Below, piece after piece: positions 15,226 through 23,822 of a stretch of 35,606 bases of DNA. A model generated the notes under the pieces. The model saw nothing but the letters and a program-made list of their open reading frames with translations. It was not told the DNA's origin and ran no database searches. Source of the DNA: Pseudomonadota bacterium (GTDB taxonomy: Bacteria > Pseudomonadota > Alphaproteobacteria > Rhizobiales > Tepidamorphaceae); contig JAEWYT010000015.1 in the NCBI GenBank assembly GCA_023458595.1, positions 1-35,606 on the forward strand. Reading direction: 5' to 3'. Within the stretch, counting starts at the first letter, position 1. Every line of letters begins with the position of its first letter. The translations under genes and the position numbers were made by a program.

Positions 15226-15688
15226 GGGAAACTCCTGTCCCGAATTCCGTCGATTTCAAACCAAATTCCCGGGCCGCGACGTACGGCCCGACAGTCTCAG
15301 ACCTTCGGGATAGGCAACCATTCCCCCCAAGGCGGGCAGTGCTGACCGAAATCCTGAGGGCACACCCCACCGCGGAGCGTACCGGCCGGTGTCGTATGGC
15401 AGCGCATTAAGGCAACCGCAAGGCACGTCCCAGAATGAGAGTTAGAGAGCGGTTTCCGAAGGCACGGGAATTTGACTACAGATTGAATCGAGGCCGGGAC
15501 GTCGGCAGCGCGCGCCCCGGCCCCTTCGGACCTTGCGGCAAGTGCGGACGCGGCCGCGGCGAGCGGGTCCTCGATACGGACCGCGGCCTTGCCTCGGTCC
15601 CGCCACGCGCCTAAACCTCACCCGCGACTTCGATCGAACCCGGCCGGGCTCCGCGAGCCCGGCCAAGCGCGAGCAGCCGGACGCCTCC
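15226..15688. other. Divergent promoter region of the cold-shock gene and lgt
   Basis: 463 bp between the two divergent starts, with no gene that I can support. The lgt frame stays open back to 15533, but the translation there is arginine- and proline-rich and unlike the family. A perfect short palindrome ACCGGCCGGT lies at about 15380. I see no convincing -35/-10 pair for either gene, no tRNA and no riboswitch-like conserved block. Confidence 0.5.
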
Positions 15689-16537
15689 ATGCCGCTTTTC
15701 GTCCTGCCTTTCCCGGCGATCGATCCCGTCGCCGTCGCGGTCGGCCCCATCGCGATCCGCTGGTACGCGCTCGCCTACGTCGCCGGCATCCTGTTCGCCT
15801 GGTGGTACATGCTGCGCCTCGTCGCCGCCGACCGGCTGTGGGGCACCCGCTCGCCGCTGCAGAGGCGAGACGTCGACGACCTCATCCTGTGGATCACCCT
15901 CGGCGTCGTGCTCGGCGGGCGCATCGGCTACGTGCTGTTCTACAACCCGTCCTATTTCGCCGCCCATCCGGCCGAGATCCTCCGAATCTGGAGCGGCGGC
16001 ATGTCGTTCCACGGCGGCTTCCTCGGCGTCGTGCTGGCGGTGCTCGTCTTCGCGCGCTGGCGCGGCCGGCCGGTCTCGGCGATGGCCGACATCGCCGCGG
16101 CGGCGACGCCGATCGGCCTCATGCTCGGCCGCATCGCCAACTTCATCAACGGCGAGCTCTGGGGCCGCCCCGCGGACGTGCCCTGGGCAATGGTGTTCCC
16201 GCTCGCCGGGCCCGAGCCGCGCCACCCCAGCCAGCTCTACCAGGCGACTATGGAGGGCCTGATCCTGTTTCTGGTGCTGCGTCTCCTGACCCACCGCTAC
16301 AAGAGCCTTCAGCGGCCCTGGCTGACGACGGGCGCCTTCCTGATCGGCTACGGCGTCGCCCGCATCGTCGGCGAGCAGTTCCGCATGCCCGACGCCCAGA
16401 TCGGCTTCCTGTGGGGCGGCCTGACGATGGGAATGCTGCTGTCGGCGCCGATGGTGCTGATCGGCCTCGCGGTGGCGGCCTTCGCGCTCAAGCGGCCGAA
16501 GCGGGACGCCGAGGCGCCGTCGCCGGGCGGAGCATGA
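15689..16537 (+). CDS. lgt: Phosphatidylglycerol--prolipoprotein diacylglyceryl transferase
   Basis: Transfers diacylglycerol from phosphatidylglycerol to the lipobox cysteine of prolipoproteins in the inner membrane, the first step of lipoprotein maturation. The protein has 282 residues and about seven hydrophobic segments. The Lgt signature GRIANFINGELWGRP begins near residue 146, and GGMSFHGGFLG near 107 contains a conserved active-site His. RHPSQLYQ lies further on. The ATG at 15689 starts MPLFVLPFPAIDPVAVAVGP, which matches the family N-terminus. The stop overlaps the next start (ATGA), so lgt and the methyltransferase are coupled. A lipoprotein gene lies downstream at 19711. Confidence 0.95.
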   Translation: MPLFVLPFPAIDPVAVAVGPIAIRWYALAYVAGILFAWWYMLRLVAADRLWGTRSPLQRRDVDDLILWITLGVVLGGRIGYVLFYNPSYFAAHPAEILRIWSGGMSFHGGFLGVVLAVLVFARWRGRPVSAMADIAAAATPIGLMLGRIANFINGELWGRPADVPWAMVFPLAGPEPRHPSQLYQATMEGLILFLVLRLLTHRYKSLQRPWLTTGAFLIGYGVARIVGEQFRMPDAQIGFLWGGLTMGMLLSAPMVLIGLAVAAFALKRPKRDAEAPSPGGA

Positions 16538-17613
16538 ACGCGCTCGAAACGCTGATCCGCGCGGAGATCGACACCTCCGGGCCGATGCCGCTGGAGCGCT
16601 ACATGGCGCTCTGCCTCGGCCATCCGGAGCACGGCTACTACATGGCCAGGCACGCGATCGGGGCGGCGGGCGACTTCACCACCGCGCCCGAGGTCAGCCA
16701 GATGTTTGGCGAGATCGTCGGCGCGGTGCTGGCGCACGGCTGGCAGGCGATGGGCTCGCCCTCGCCCGTGCGCCTCGTCGAGCTCGGCCCCGGCCGGGCG
16801 ACGCTGATGCTCGACATGCTGCGCACCTTCAAGGTGCTCCCCGGCCTCCTCGATGCCGCCGACATCCACCTCGTCGAGACGAGCCCGCGCCTCAGGGCGG
16901 CGCAGGAATACCGCCTGAGGGAGCATGGCCACGCGGCGACCTGGCACGACACCATCGACACCGTTCCCGGCGGCCCGATGCTGCTCGCCGCCAACGAGTT
17001 CTTCGACGCCCTGCCGATCCGCCAGCGGGTGAAGCGCAACGGCGCGTGGCGCGAGGTGATGGTCGGCCCCGGCGCGGAGGATGCCCTCGCCTTCGTCGAC
17101 GGCCCGGCCGTGCCGGATGACGAAATCCCGCCCGCCCTGCGCGAGGCAAAGGACGGGACGATCATCGAGGACTGCCCGGCCGCCCGCGCCGTCGCCGCGG
17201 GCATCGGCGCGCGACTCGCGGCCGACCCGGGCCTCGCCCTGATCGTCGACTACGGCTACCGCGAGCCGTCCCACGGCGACAGCCTGCAGGCGCTCCGCGG
17301 CAAGCGGTTCGCCGATCCGCTCGCCGGGCCGGGCGAGGCCGACCTCACCGCCCATGTCGATTTCGCAGCCCTCGCCCAAGCCGCGACGTCCGCCGGCGCG
17401 CGGGCGTTCGGACCGATGGCGCAGGGCGCGTTCCTGACCGCGCTCGGCATCGGCCTGCGCGCCGAGCGCCTGCGCGCGTCCGGCGCCGCCGCCCGCGACC
17501 TGACGCTCGCGCTCGAACGGCTGACCGGGGCCGGCGGCATGGGCACGCTCTTCAAGGTGCTGGCCCTCGCCTCTCCCGGCCTGCCCGCTCCGCCGCCGTT
17601 CGAGGCGGTTTGA
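16534..17613 (+). CDS. SAM-dependent methyltransferase, NDUFAF7/MidA family
   Basis: A class I methyltransferase of 359 residues. The N-terminus has the family motif MPLERYMALCLGHPEHGYY, then GDFTTAPEVSQMFGE. The SAM-binding motif is VRLVELGPGRATLMLDMLR (about residues 88-106), and LLAANEFFDALPI (about 150) is characteristic. The mitochondrial homologue NDUFAF7 dimethylates an arginine of complex I subunit NDUFS2. A similar role in bacteria is plausible but unproven. It overlaps lgt by four bases and is followed by pgeF, an order common in Hyphomicrobiales. Confidence 0.9.
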   Translation: MNALETLIRAEIDTSGPMPLERYMALCLGHPEHGYYMARHAIGAAGDFTTAPEVSQMFGEIVGAVLAHGWQAMGSPSPVRLVELGPGRATLMLDMLRTFKVLPGLLDAADIHLVETSPRLRAAQEYRLREHGHAATWHDTIDTVPGGPMLLAANEFFDALPIRQRVKRNGAWREVMVGPGAEDALAFVDGPAVPDDEIPPALREAKDGTIIEDCPAARAVAAGIGARLAADPGLALIVDYGYREPSHGDSLQALRGKRFADPLAGPGEADLTAHVDFAALAQAATSAGARAFGPMAQGAFLTALGIGLRAERLRASGAAARDLTLALERLTGAGGMGTLFKVLALASPGLPAPPPFEAV

Positions 17614-17663
17614 CAGGCGCCGGTCTTCACGCCACCGTCGTTCGCGCCACCGTCCCACCCGCC

Positions 17664-18464
17664 ATGAACGCGCCCCGATCGAAAGCGACATCGAAGGCCA
17701 TGAAGATCGAAGCCGAAGCCCTGGGCCTTCCCGGCATCCGCCACGGCTTCTTCACCCGCCACGGCGGCGTCTCCGAGGGCGTCTACGGCAGCCTCAACAT
17801 CGGCCTCGGCTCGAAGGACGATCCCGCCCGCGTGATCGAGAACCGCGGCCGCGTCGCCGACGCGATGGGCGTGAAGCGCGACCGGCTCGTCACGCCCTGG
17901 CAGTACCATTCCGACGTGGCGCTCGTCGTCGAGCACCCCTGGGCCGACGACGACCGGCCCGAGGCCGATGCGGTCGTCACCGCGACGCCGGGCATCGCCC
18001 TCGGCGTCTCGACCGCCGACTGCACCCCGGTCCTGTTCGCCGATCCGGATGCGAAAGTGGTCGGCGGGGCGCACGCCGGATGGCGCGGCGCGCTCGCCGG
18101 TGTGCTCGAGGCGACCGTAGAGGCCATGGAGCGGCTCGGCGCCGGCCGGGCCGGTGTCGTAGCCGTGATCGGCCCGACGATCTCCCGGGAAAACTACGAG
18201 GTCGGCCACGATTTCCGCGAGAATTTCCTGACCGCCGACCCCGCCAACGACCGCTTCTTCTCCCTGCCCGACGGCGAGGACAAGCCGCGTTTCGACCTGC
18301 CCGCCTATGCCGCCGAACGCCTGCGCCGCGCCGGGGTCGGCACGGTCGTCGATCTCGCCCGCTGCACCTACGCGGAGGAGGACCTGTTCTTCTCCTTCCG
18401 CCGCACCACCCACCGCCGCGAGCCCGACTACGGCCGCCTGATCGCCGCGATCGCCCTGGAGTAG
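17664..18464 (+). CDS. pgeF: Peptidoglycan editing factor PgeF (YfiH family)
   Basis: Member of the former DUF152/multicopper-polyphenol-oxidase-like family, 266 residues from this start. The E. coli homologue removes L-Ser wrongly incorporated in place of L-Ala in UDP-MurNAc peptides. Conserved zinc or active-site regions are visible: WQYHSDVALVV, GVSTADCTPVLFAD and GGAHAGWRGALAGVLE. IRHGFFTRHGGVSEG and GSLNIGLGSKDD mark the N-terminal part. Possible starts are ATG 17664, ATG 17700 (MKIEAEALGLPG, weak GAAGG upstream) and a TTG at 17610 that overlaps the previous stop. 17664 is a compromise and 17700 is equally likely. Confidence 0.9.
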   Translation: MNAPRSKATSKAMKIEAEALGLPGIRHGFFTRHGGVSEGVYGSLNIGLGSKDDPARVIENRGRVADAMGVKRDRLVTPWQYHSDVALVVEHPWADDDRPEADAVVTATPGIALGVSTADCTPVLFADPDAKVVGGAHAGWRGALAGVLEATVEAMERLGAGRAGVVAVIGPTISRENYEVGHDFRENFLTADPANDRFFSLPDGEDKPRFDLPAYAAERLRRAGVGTVVDLARCTYAEEDLFFSFRRTTHRREPDYGRLIAAIALE

Positions 18465-18470
18465 AGACCG

Positions 18471-19622
18471 ATGGCCCTGCATTTCGACCAGGCCGAATTC
18501 GCCGCCCGCCGCAAGCGGCTCGACGAGGCGCTGGAAGCAGCCGGCCTCGACGGACTCCTGATGTTCGCGCAGGAGTCCATGTACTGGCTGACCGGCTACG
18601 ACACCTTCGGCTTCTGCTTCTTCCAGTGCCTCTACGTCGACACCGACGGCACGACGGCGCTCCTGACCCGCACCGCCGACCTGCGCCAGGCGCAGCACAC
18701 CTCGAACATCGCGGACATCCGCGTCTGGACCGACGGCGCCGGGGCGACGCCCGCGGGCCAGCTCGAGGACATGCTCGCCTCGCTCGGCGCGAAGGGCAAA
18801 CGGCTCGGCGTCGAATACGAGAGCTACGGCCTCGTCGCCGCCAACGGCCGCGCGGTCGACGCGGCGCTCGAGGGCTTCTGCACGCTGACCGACGCCTCGC
18901 AACTCGTCACCCGCCTGCGCGCGGTGAAATCGCCAGCCGAGATCGCCTATGTCCGCCGGGCCGCCGAACTGGGCGACGCGGCCTACGACGCCGCGCTCGC
19001 GGTGATCGGGCCCGGTGCCGACGAGGGCGAGGTGCTCGCTGCCATGCAGGGCGCGATCTTCTCGGGCGGCGGCGACTATCCGGCGAACGAGTTCATCATC
19101 GGCTCCGGCGCCGACGCCCTGCTCTGCCGATATAAGGCCGGCCGCCGCAAGCTCGATCCGGCCGACCAGATCACCCTCGAATGGGCCGGTGTCTACCGCC
19201 ACTACCATGCGGCACTGATGCGCACCGTGTGCGTCGGTGCGGCGACGCCCCGCCACGTCGAGCTGCACGCGGCAGCCCTCGAGGCGCTGAGGGAGGTCGA
19301 GAAGACGATCGCACCCGGCCGCACCGCCGGCGACGTTTTCGCGGCACATGCCCGCGTGATGGACGCCCATGGGCTCGCGAAGCACCGGCTCGCCGCCTGC
19401 GGCTATTCTCTCGGGGCGAAGTTCACGCCCTCCTGGATGGATTGGCCGATGTTCTACGCGGACAATCCGTGGGCGCTGCAGCCCGGCATGGTGATGTTCG
19501 CGCACATGATCGTCATGGATTCCGACACCGGTACCGCCATGTGCCTCGGCCGCACCTCGCTGGTGACGGATTCGGGCAGCGAGCCGCTGTCGAAAGCCTC
19601 GCTGGACCTCATCGTCAAATAG
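18471..19622 (+). CDS. M24-fold (creatinase/ectoine-hydrolase-like) protein with degenerate metal site
   Basis: A 383-residue pita-bread-fold protein with a creatinase N-terminal domain (about 1-140) and an M24 catalytic domain. Genes at this position are usually called Xaa-Pro peptidases. The five metal ligands of true M24 peptidases (D, D, H, E, E) are mostly missing. E237 replaces the first Asp and A248 the second (LEWAGVYRHYHAALMRT). Y312 stands where His is expected (CGYSLGAKF), H345 replaces the first Glu (MVMFAHMIVMD) and D367 the last (LVTDSG). Creatinase and ectoine hydrolase DoeA are metal-independent members with comparable changes, so this is more likely a C-N hydrolase than a dipeptidase. 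It follows pgeF by six bases. Confidence 0.82.
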   Translation: MALHFDQAEFAARRKRLDEALEAAGLDGLLMFAQESMYWLTGYDTFGFCFFQCLYVDTDGTTALLTRTADLRQAQHTSNIADIRVWTDGAGATPAGQLEDMLASLGAKGKRLGVEYESYGLVAANGRAVDAALEGFCTLTDASQLVTRLRAVKSPAEIAYVRRAAELGDAAYDAALAVIGPGADEGEVLAAMQGAIFSGGGDYPANEFIIGSGADALLCRYKAGRRKLDPADQITLEWAGVYRHYHAALMRTVCVGAATPRHVELHAAALEALREVEKTIAPGRTAGDVFAAHARVMDAHGLAKHRLAACGYSLGAKFTPSWMDWPMFYADNPWALQPGMVMFAHMIVMDSDTGTAMCLGRTSLVTDSGSEPLSKASLDLIVK

Positions 19623-19710
19623 CGATACGAACCCTTGACGGGAAGGGGGCCGGACCGCGCAGAAGGCGTCCACGGTCGGGAGTATGGAGTACCTAGCTGC
19701 GATAGCCGGC

Positions 19711-20751
19711 ATGCGCCGCGCCGCCTTTCTGAGTCTTGCGGTCGTCGCGGGAGCGCTCGGCGCTTGCCAGACCAACGGGACGACTGCGGCCGCGCCGCCG
19801 GCCAAGGTGACCCCTTCGCCGGCCGAACCGGCCCCGGCCGAAACGGCGCTCGCCTTCGAGCCCGTCGTCGGCATCCCAGAGGACCGCGCCGCCGTGCTCG
19901 CGACCGAGCTCGGCGCCGGAGCGGCCTCCAGCAACCTGCCGATCACCGGCCGCGACAAGCCGGGCGTGACCTTCCGCGTCAAGGGCTATTTCAGCGCGAC
20001 CGCCAAGGGCAGCAGCACCGAAGTGAGCTATATCTGGGACATCTTCAACGCCGAGGGCGGCCGTGTGCACCGCATCGCCGGCACCGAGACGATCCCCGCC
20101 GCCCTTCCCGATCCCTGGTCCGGCGTGCCCGACGACACCCTGAAGGACATCGCCCGCAAGACCGTCGGCGGCCTGAGGAGCTGGCTCGACGACGGCGCCC
20201 CGACGACCGCCGTTTCCGGCGATCCCATGCCTCCGGGCGCGGCGACGACCTACGCCGAGGCGCCCACCGCCGGCACGCGCGCCGGCCTGACGAAAACGCA
20301 AGCGCTGGCGACCGGACATATCGGCCGCATCCCGGACGCCGCCGCGCTGAGCCCGGCCGCGCCCGCGCCCGCCGCGGCCGCGGTTCCGGAACCGCCGCGG
20401 TTCACCTATTTCCTGACCGATGTGGCGGGTGCCACGGGAGACGGCGCCCTGGCGCTGACCCACGCCCTGTCGAGCCAGCTCGAGGCGGCGGGCGGCGCCC
20501 GCGTCGCCGCGAAGGCCGATGCCGACTATGTCATCGGCGGCGAGGCGACGGTCGCCCCTCCCACCCACGGAAAGCAGATCGTCGCGATCATCTGGTCGGT
20601 CGCCGACAAGGCCGGCAAGGCGCTCGGCAGCGTCCGCCAGATCGCCAAGTTCGCCCAGGGCACGCTCGACAAGGCCTGGGGCACCTCCGCCGACACCGCC
20701 GCCGCATCGGCCGCCCCGGGCGTGCTTGCGCTCATTCCCGAGCAGCAGTAG
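19711..20751 (+). CDS. Putative lipoprotein of unknown function
   Basis: A 346-residue protein with a type II signal peptide: MRRAAFLSLAVVAGALGAC, with lipobox LGAC and the lipidated Cys at residue 19. A Pro/Ala-rich linker follows. The first globular segment (about 50-160) contains GVTFRVKGYFSATAKGSS, then VSYIWDIFNAEGGRVHRIAG. A second Pro/Ala-rich linker (about 205-230) leads to a segment with FTYFLTDVAGATGDGALALT and an alternation like that of outer-membrane-associated domains. I do not recognise the family. An ATG at 19684 would add nine residues before the signal peptide. It lies between the M24 gene and prs and probably depends on Lgt for anchoring. Confidence 0.8.
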   Translation: MRRAAFLSLAVVAGALGACQTNGTTAAAPPAKVTPSPAEPAPAETALAFEPVVGIPEDRAAVLATELGAGAASSNLPITGRDKPGVTFRVKGYFSATAKGSSTEVSYIWDIFNAEGGRVHRIAGTETIPAALPDPWSGVPDDTLKDIARKTVGGLRSWLDDGAPTTAVSGDPMPPGAATTYAEAPTAGTRAGLTKTQALATGHIGRIPDAAALSPAAPAPAAAAVPEPPRFTYFLTDVAGATGDGALALTHALSSQLEAAGGARVAAKADADYVIGGEATVAPPTHGKQIVAIIWSVADKAGKALGSVRQIAKFAQGTLDKAWGTSADTAAASAAPGVLALIPEQQ

Positions 20752-20770
20752 GGCTGCCCGAGATTCCCGT

Positions 20771-20799
20771 TTGCACGCCGTCCGAGGCCTTGCTATTTA
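20771..20799 (+). promoter_or_regulatory. Promoter of prs
   Basis: TTGCAC (20771-20776), a 17-bp spacer and TATTTA (20794-20799) fit the housekeeping sigma consensus well. A transcript starting near 20806 would have about 60 bases of leader before the prs ATG at 20866. It lies in the gap between the lipoprotein stop and prs. Confidence 0.6.
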
Positions 20800-20865
20800 G
20801 CCCGCGCCGCAGGGTCGTCCCGTCGACCCGGCACCTCACATGGCGTCCAGGGGCTTGGGGAACGC

Positions 20866-21798
<933 letters not shown>

Positions 21799-21823
21799 CC
21801 GGCCACCGGACCGGAAACGGTTC

Positions 21824-21853
21824 GTTATGCTAATTTCGCGAAATTGATATAAC
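21824..21853. promoter_or_regulatory. 30-bp palindrome 1 upstream of the nucleotidyltransferase gene
   Basis: Imperfect palindrome centred between 21838 and 21839. The outer arms are GTTAT and ATAAC and the core is AATTTCGCGAAATT. Twelve of 15 arm positions pair. It shares length, ends and TTCGCGAA core with palindrome 2, whose centre is 55 bp away. It begins 26 bases after the prs stop. Confidence 0.7.
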
Positions 21854-21858
21854 TGCGC

Positions 21859-21886
21859 TTGTTAAAGGCGCCGCGTGCGTTATACT
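21859..21886 (+). promoter_or_regulatory. Promoter of the nucleotidyltransferase gene
   Basis: TTGTTA (21859-21864), a 16-bp spacer and TATACT (21881-21886). The -10 box lies inside palindrome 2, so a protein bound there would block the promoter. Transcription would begin near 21893, leaving a leader of only about 20 bases before the ATG at 21913, with no recognisable ribosome-binding site. Confidence 0.6.
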
Positions 21887-21908
21887 CAATTCGCGAAACG
21901 AGTATAAC
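21879..21908. promoter_or_regulatory. 30-bp palindrome 2 overlapping the -10 box
   Basis: Near-perfect palindrome: GTTATACTC at the left, GAGTATAAC at the right, TTCGCGAA in the centre, with 13 of 15 arm positions paired. It covers the -10 hexamer and ends four bases before the ATG at 21913. Position and symmetry are those of a repressor operator. No regulator gene is adjacent. Confidence 0.75.
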
Positions 21909-21912
21909 GCCG

Positions 21913-23031
21913 ATGAAAGAGATCGATCTCAGCTACCAGACCCTCTTCGCGGAGCTTCTGCAACGCTGCCTCGACGCCGAGTTCGATGCCGACTTCCCCG
22001 AAACCGGCAGCTTCAAGCGCGTCACGGTCAAGGGCCGTGCCTACTGGTATTTCCAGCACCGCACCGACGGCAGGGCCAAGCAGACCTATGTCGGCCCCGT
22101 GAGCGACGAGGAGATCGATCGCCGCGTGGCGTCGTTCAAGACGATCAAGGACGACTTCAGGAGACGGCGGAAGCTCGTCGCCACCCTGGTGCGCGAGGCG
22201 TATCTGCCCCAACCCGAGCGCTTCACCGGGGATTTGATCGAGGCCTTCTGGAAAGCCGGCCTCTTCAGGCTTCGGGCGGTCCTCGTCGGGACATCCGCCT
22301 ATCAATGCTACTCAGGCCTGCTGGGCATCCGCCTGCCTCTGTCGCAGATGCAGACCGGCGACGTCGACTTTGCCCAATTCCACTCGATTTCCCTGTCCGT
22401 CGAAGACAGTCTGCCGCCTATCCTCGAAGTCCTCTCGACGGTCGACGCGACGTTCCACGAAATCCCGCACGTCTCCGGCGAGACCGGGACGACCAGGTTC
22501 GTCAACGACAAGGGCTTCAAGGTAGAATTCCTCACGCCCAACACCGGCAGCGCGCGCCACGACGGGCATCCGGCGCCGATGCCCGCTCTGGGAGGCGCCG
22601 CCGCCGAGCCTCTGCGCTTCCTCGACTTCCTGATCACCGATCCAGTCCGCTCCGTCGTGCTCCACAAAGGCGGCATACCGGTCCGCGTCCCGGCGCCGGA
22701 GCGCTACGCCATGCACAAGCTGATCGTCGCCACCCGGTGGCGGCGCGAGGGCATGGGCGTGGAAAAACGCGACAAGGACGCCGCCCAGGCCGGTCAGCTC
22801 GCCGCCGCGCTCACGGCAAGACGGCGGGCTTTCGAACTCGCCGAAGTCTTCGTCGAGGCCTGGAACCGCGGGCCTGCCTGGCGGGAAGCGCTAAGGGGCG
22901 GCCGTCTGCTGCTTCCCGACGGCCTTCGCGCGGCCTTCGACGAGGCGCTGCGCGACGGGCTGAAGGATCTCGGCCTTGCAGGGGCAGACGAAATCGCCGG
23001 CGAAGAGCCGGTGTCGAGCCTGTTCGACTGA
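21913..23031 (+). CDS. Nucleotidyltransferase-fold protein, GSU2403-like
   Basis: A 372-residue protein of the Pol-beta nucleotidyltransferase superfamily, resembling the GSU2403 group. The catalytic pattern is visible: GTS at residues 126-128 (VLVGTSAYQCYSGLLG), D150 and D152 in QTGDVDFAQ, and E205 in GFKVEFLTP as a candidate third acid. MHKLIVATRWRR and KRDKDAAQ follow, as in AbiEii/MNT-like enzymes. Residues 33-70 (SFKRVTVKGRAYWYFQHR, then QTYVGPVSDEE) look like a separate beta-hairpin domain, perhaps nucleic-acid binding. The last residues EEPVSSLFD copy the prs C-terminus. The upstream start at 21859 would read through the operator, so 21913 is chosen. Function unknown; an NMP-transferring toxin or RNA-modifying role is only a guess. 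Confidence 0.85.
   Translation: MKEIDLSYQTLFAELLQRCLDAEFDADFPETGSFKRVTVKGRAYWYFQHRTDGRAKQTYVGPVSDEEIDRRVASFKTIKDDFRRRRKLVATLVREAYLPQPERFTGDLIEAFWKAGLFRLRAVLVGTSAYQCYSGLLGIRLPLSQMQTGDVDFAQFHSISLSVEDSLPPILEVLSTVDATFHEIPHVSGETGTTRFVNDKGFKVEFLTPNTGSARHDGHPAPMPALGGAAAEPLRFLDFLITDPVRSVVLHKGGIPVRVPAPERYAMHKLIVATRWRREGMGVEKRDKDAAQAGQLAAALTARRRAFELAEVFVEAWNRGPAWREALRGGRLLLPDGLRAAFDEALRDGLKDLGLAGADEIAGEEPVSSLFD
23000..23031 (+). repeat. Direct repeat, right copy (prs-like tail of the nucleotidyltransferase gene)
   Basis: GCGAAGAGC followed by CGGTGTCGAGCC and TGTTCGACTGA. It differs from the prs copy at a single base (C for T), changing Ser to Pro in EExVSSLFD. It is read in the same frame as in prs and supplies the stop codon of the nucleotidyltransferase gene. 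Confidence 0.85.
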
Positions 23032-23044
23032 GGACGTCGTCCGC

Positions 23045-23665
23045 TCAGGTGAGCGGAAGCATCACGTGCTCCCGGAACGCCGGGCGACCGGTGAGGCGGC
23101 CGTACCATTTCTCGACATTCGGCAGCGCCGGCCGCTCGATGTCCATCGCCAGATAGCGGTAGGTCGCGCAGCCGAGCGGAATGTCGCCCATCGTCAACCC
23201 ATCGCCCGCCGCGTAGTCGCCCGTTCGCAGCCCGGCATCCAGAACCTCGAACGCCTTGCCGAGCGCCACCGCCCCGGCCCCGATCGCGGCATGATCGCGC
23301 CGGTCGGCCGGGGTGCGGACCAGCCCCCAGAACACCGTCCGCATCGGACCGTTCAGCGTGCTCGCCATCCAGTCCATCCACTTGTCGCTGGCGGCGCGTG
23401 CAGCCGGATCGACCGGCCAAAGGCCGCCGGCGTCGTGCCTGGCGGCCAGATACCGCACGATGGCGTGGGATTCCCACAGCACCAGCTCGCCGTCGCGGAT
23501 GGTCGGCACCAGGCGGTTGGGGTTGAGCACGGCGTAGTCCTCGCTGTCGACCACGCCGTAGGCTCCCCCGGCGTCGTGGCGGACGTGCCCGAGACCGAGC
23601 TCGCCGACGGTCCACATCACCTTCTGGACGTTGATCGAATTGGTTCGGCCCCATATTTCCAGCAT
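23045..23665 (-). CDS. Glutathione S-transferase family protein
   Basis: A 206-residue cytosolic GST. The N-terminal thioredoxin-like domain (about 1-80) has GRTNSINVQKVMWTVGELGL, the cis-Pro region NRLVPTIRDGELVLWESHAI and the glutathione-contact E-S pair. The all-helical C-terminal domain contains GDGLTMGDIPLGCATYRYLA, the N-capping-box region. It resembles the alphaproteobacterial GSTs with Ser/Asn near the active site, which often detoxify electrophiles; the substrate is unknown. The ATG at 23665 starts MLEIWGRTNS, typical of the family. It converges on the nucleotidyltransferase gene (13 bp apart) and was probably the original downstream neighbour of prs. Confidence 0.92.
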   Translation of the reverse strand: MLEIWGRTNSINVQKVMWTVGELGLGHVRHDAGGAYGVVDSEDYAVLNPNRLVPTIRDGELVLWESHAIVRYLAARHDAGGLWPVDPAARAASDKWMDWMASTLNGPMRTVFWGLVRTPADRRDHAAIGAGAVALGKAFEVLDAGLRTGDYAAGDGLTMGDIPLGCATYRYLAMDIERPALPNVEKWYGRLTGRPAFREHVMLPLT

Positions 23666-23771
23666 TCCGGTCTCCGTTCGCTCGCCCGGCCCGCCGCGAC
23701 CATGCGCCGATGCCGCCCGATTGTCACGTGACCTAGGGTCAGCTGCCGCGGCCGGCGCGGCGGGGGCGTCC

Positions 23772-23800
23772 TTGCAACCGGACACGGGCTGCCGTATAAG
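23772..23800 (+). promoter_or_regulatory. Promoter of rplY
   Basis: TTGCAA (23772-23777), a 17-bp spacer and TATAAG (23795-23800). A start near 23807 gives a leader of about 84 bases before the rplY ATG at 23891, which contains the hairpins listed at 23823-23867. Confidence 0.65.
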
Positions 23801-23822
23801 CCCTCCCGCGTGCCCGTCCGCA

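Noticed and set aside
21879..21908. Palindrome as a Xer/dif-type recombination site
   Set aside because: dif sites have two 11-bp arms around a 6-bp spacer and a recognisable A+T-rich consensus. This site has a CG core, fuller symmetry and a promoter -10 inside it, which fits an operator better. Two copies on one side do not flank the insert.
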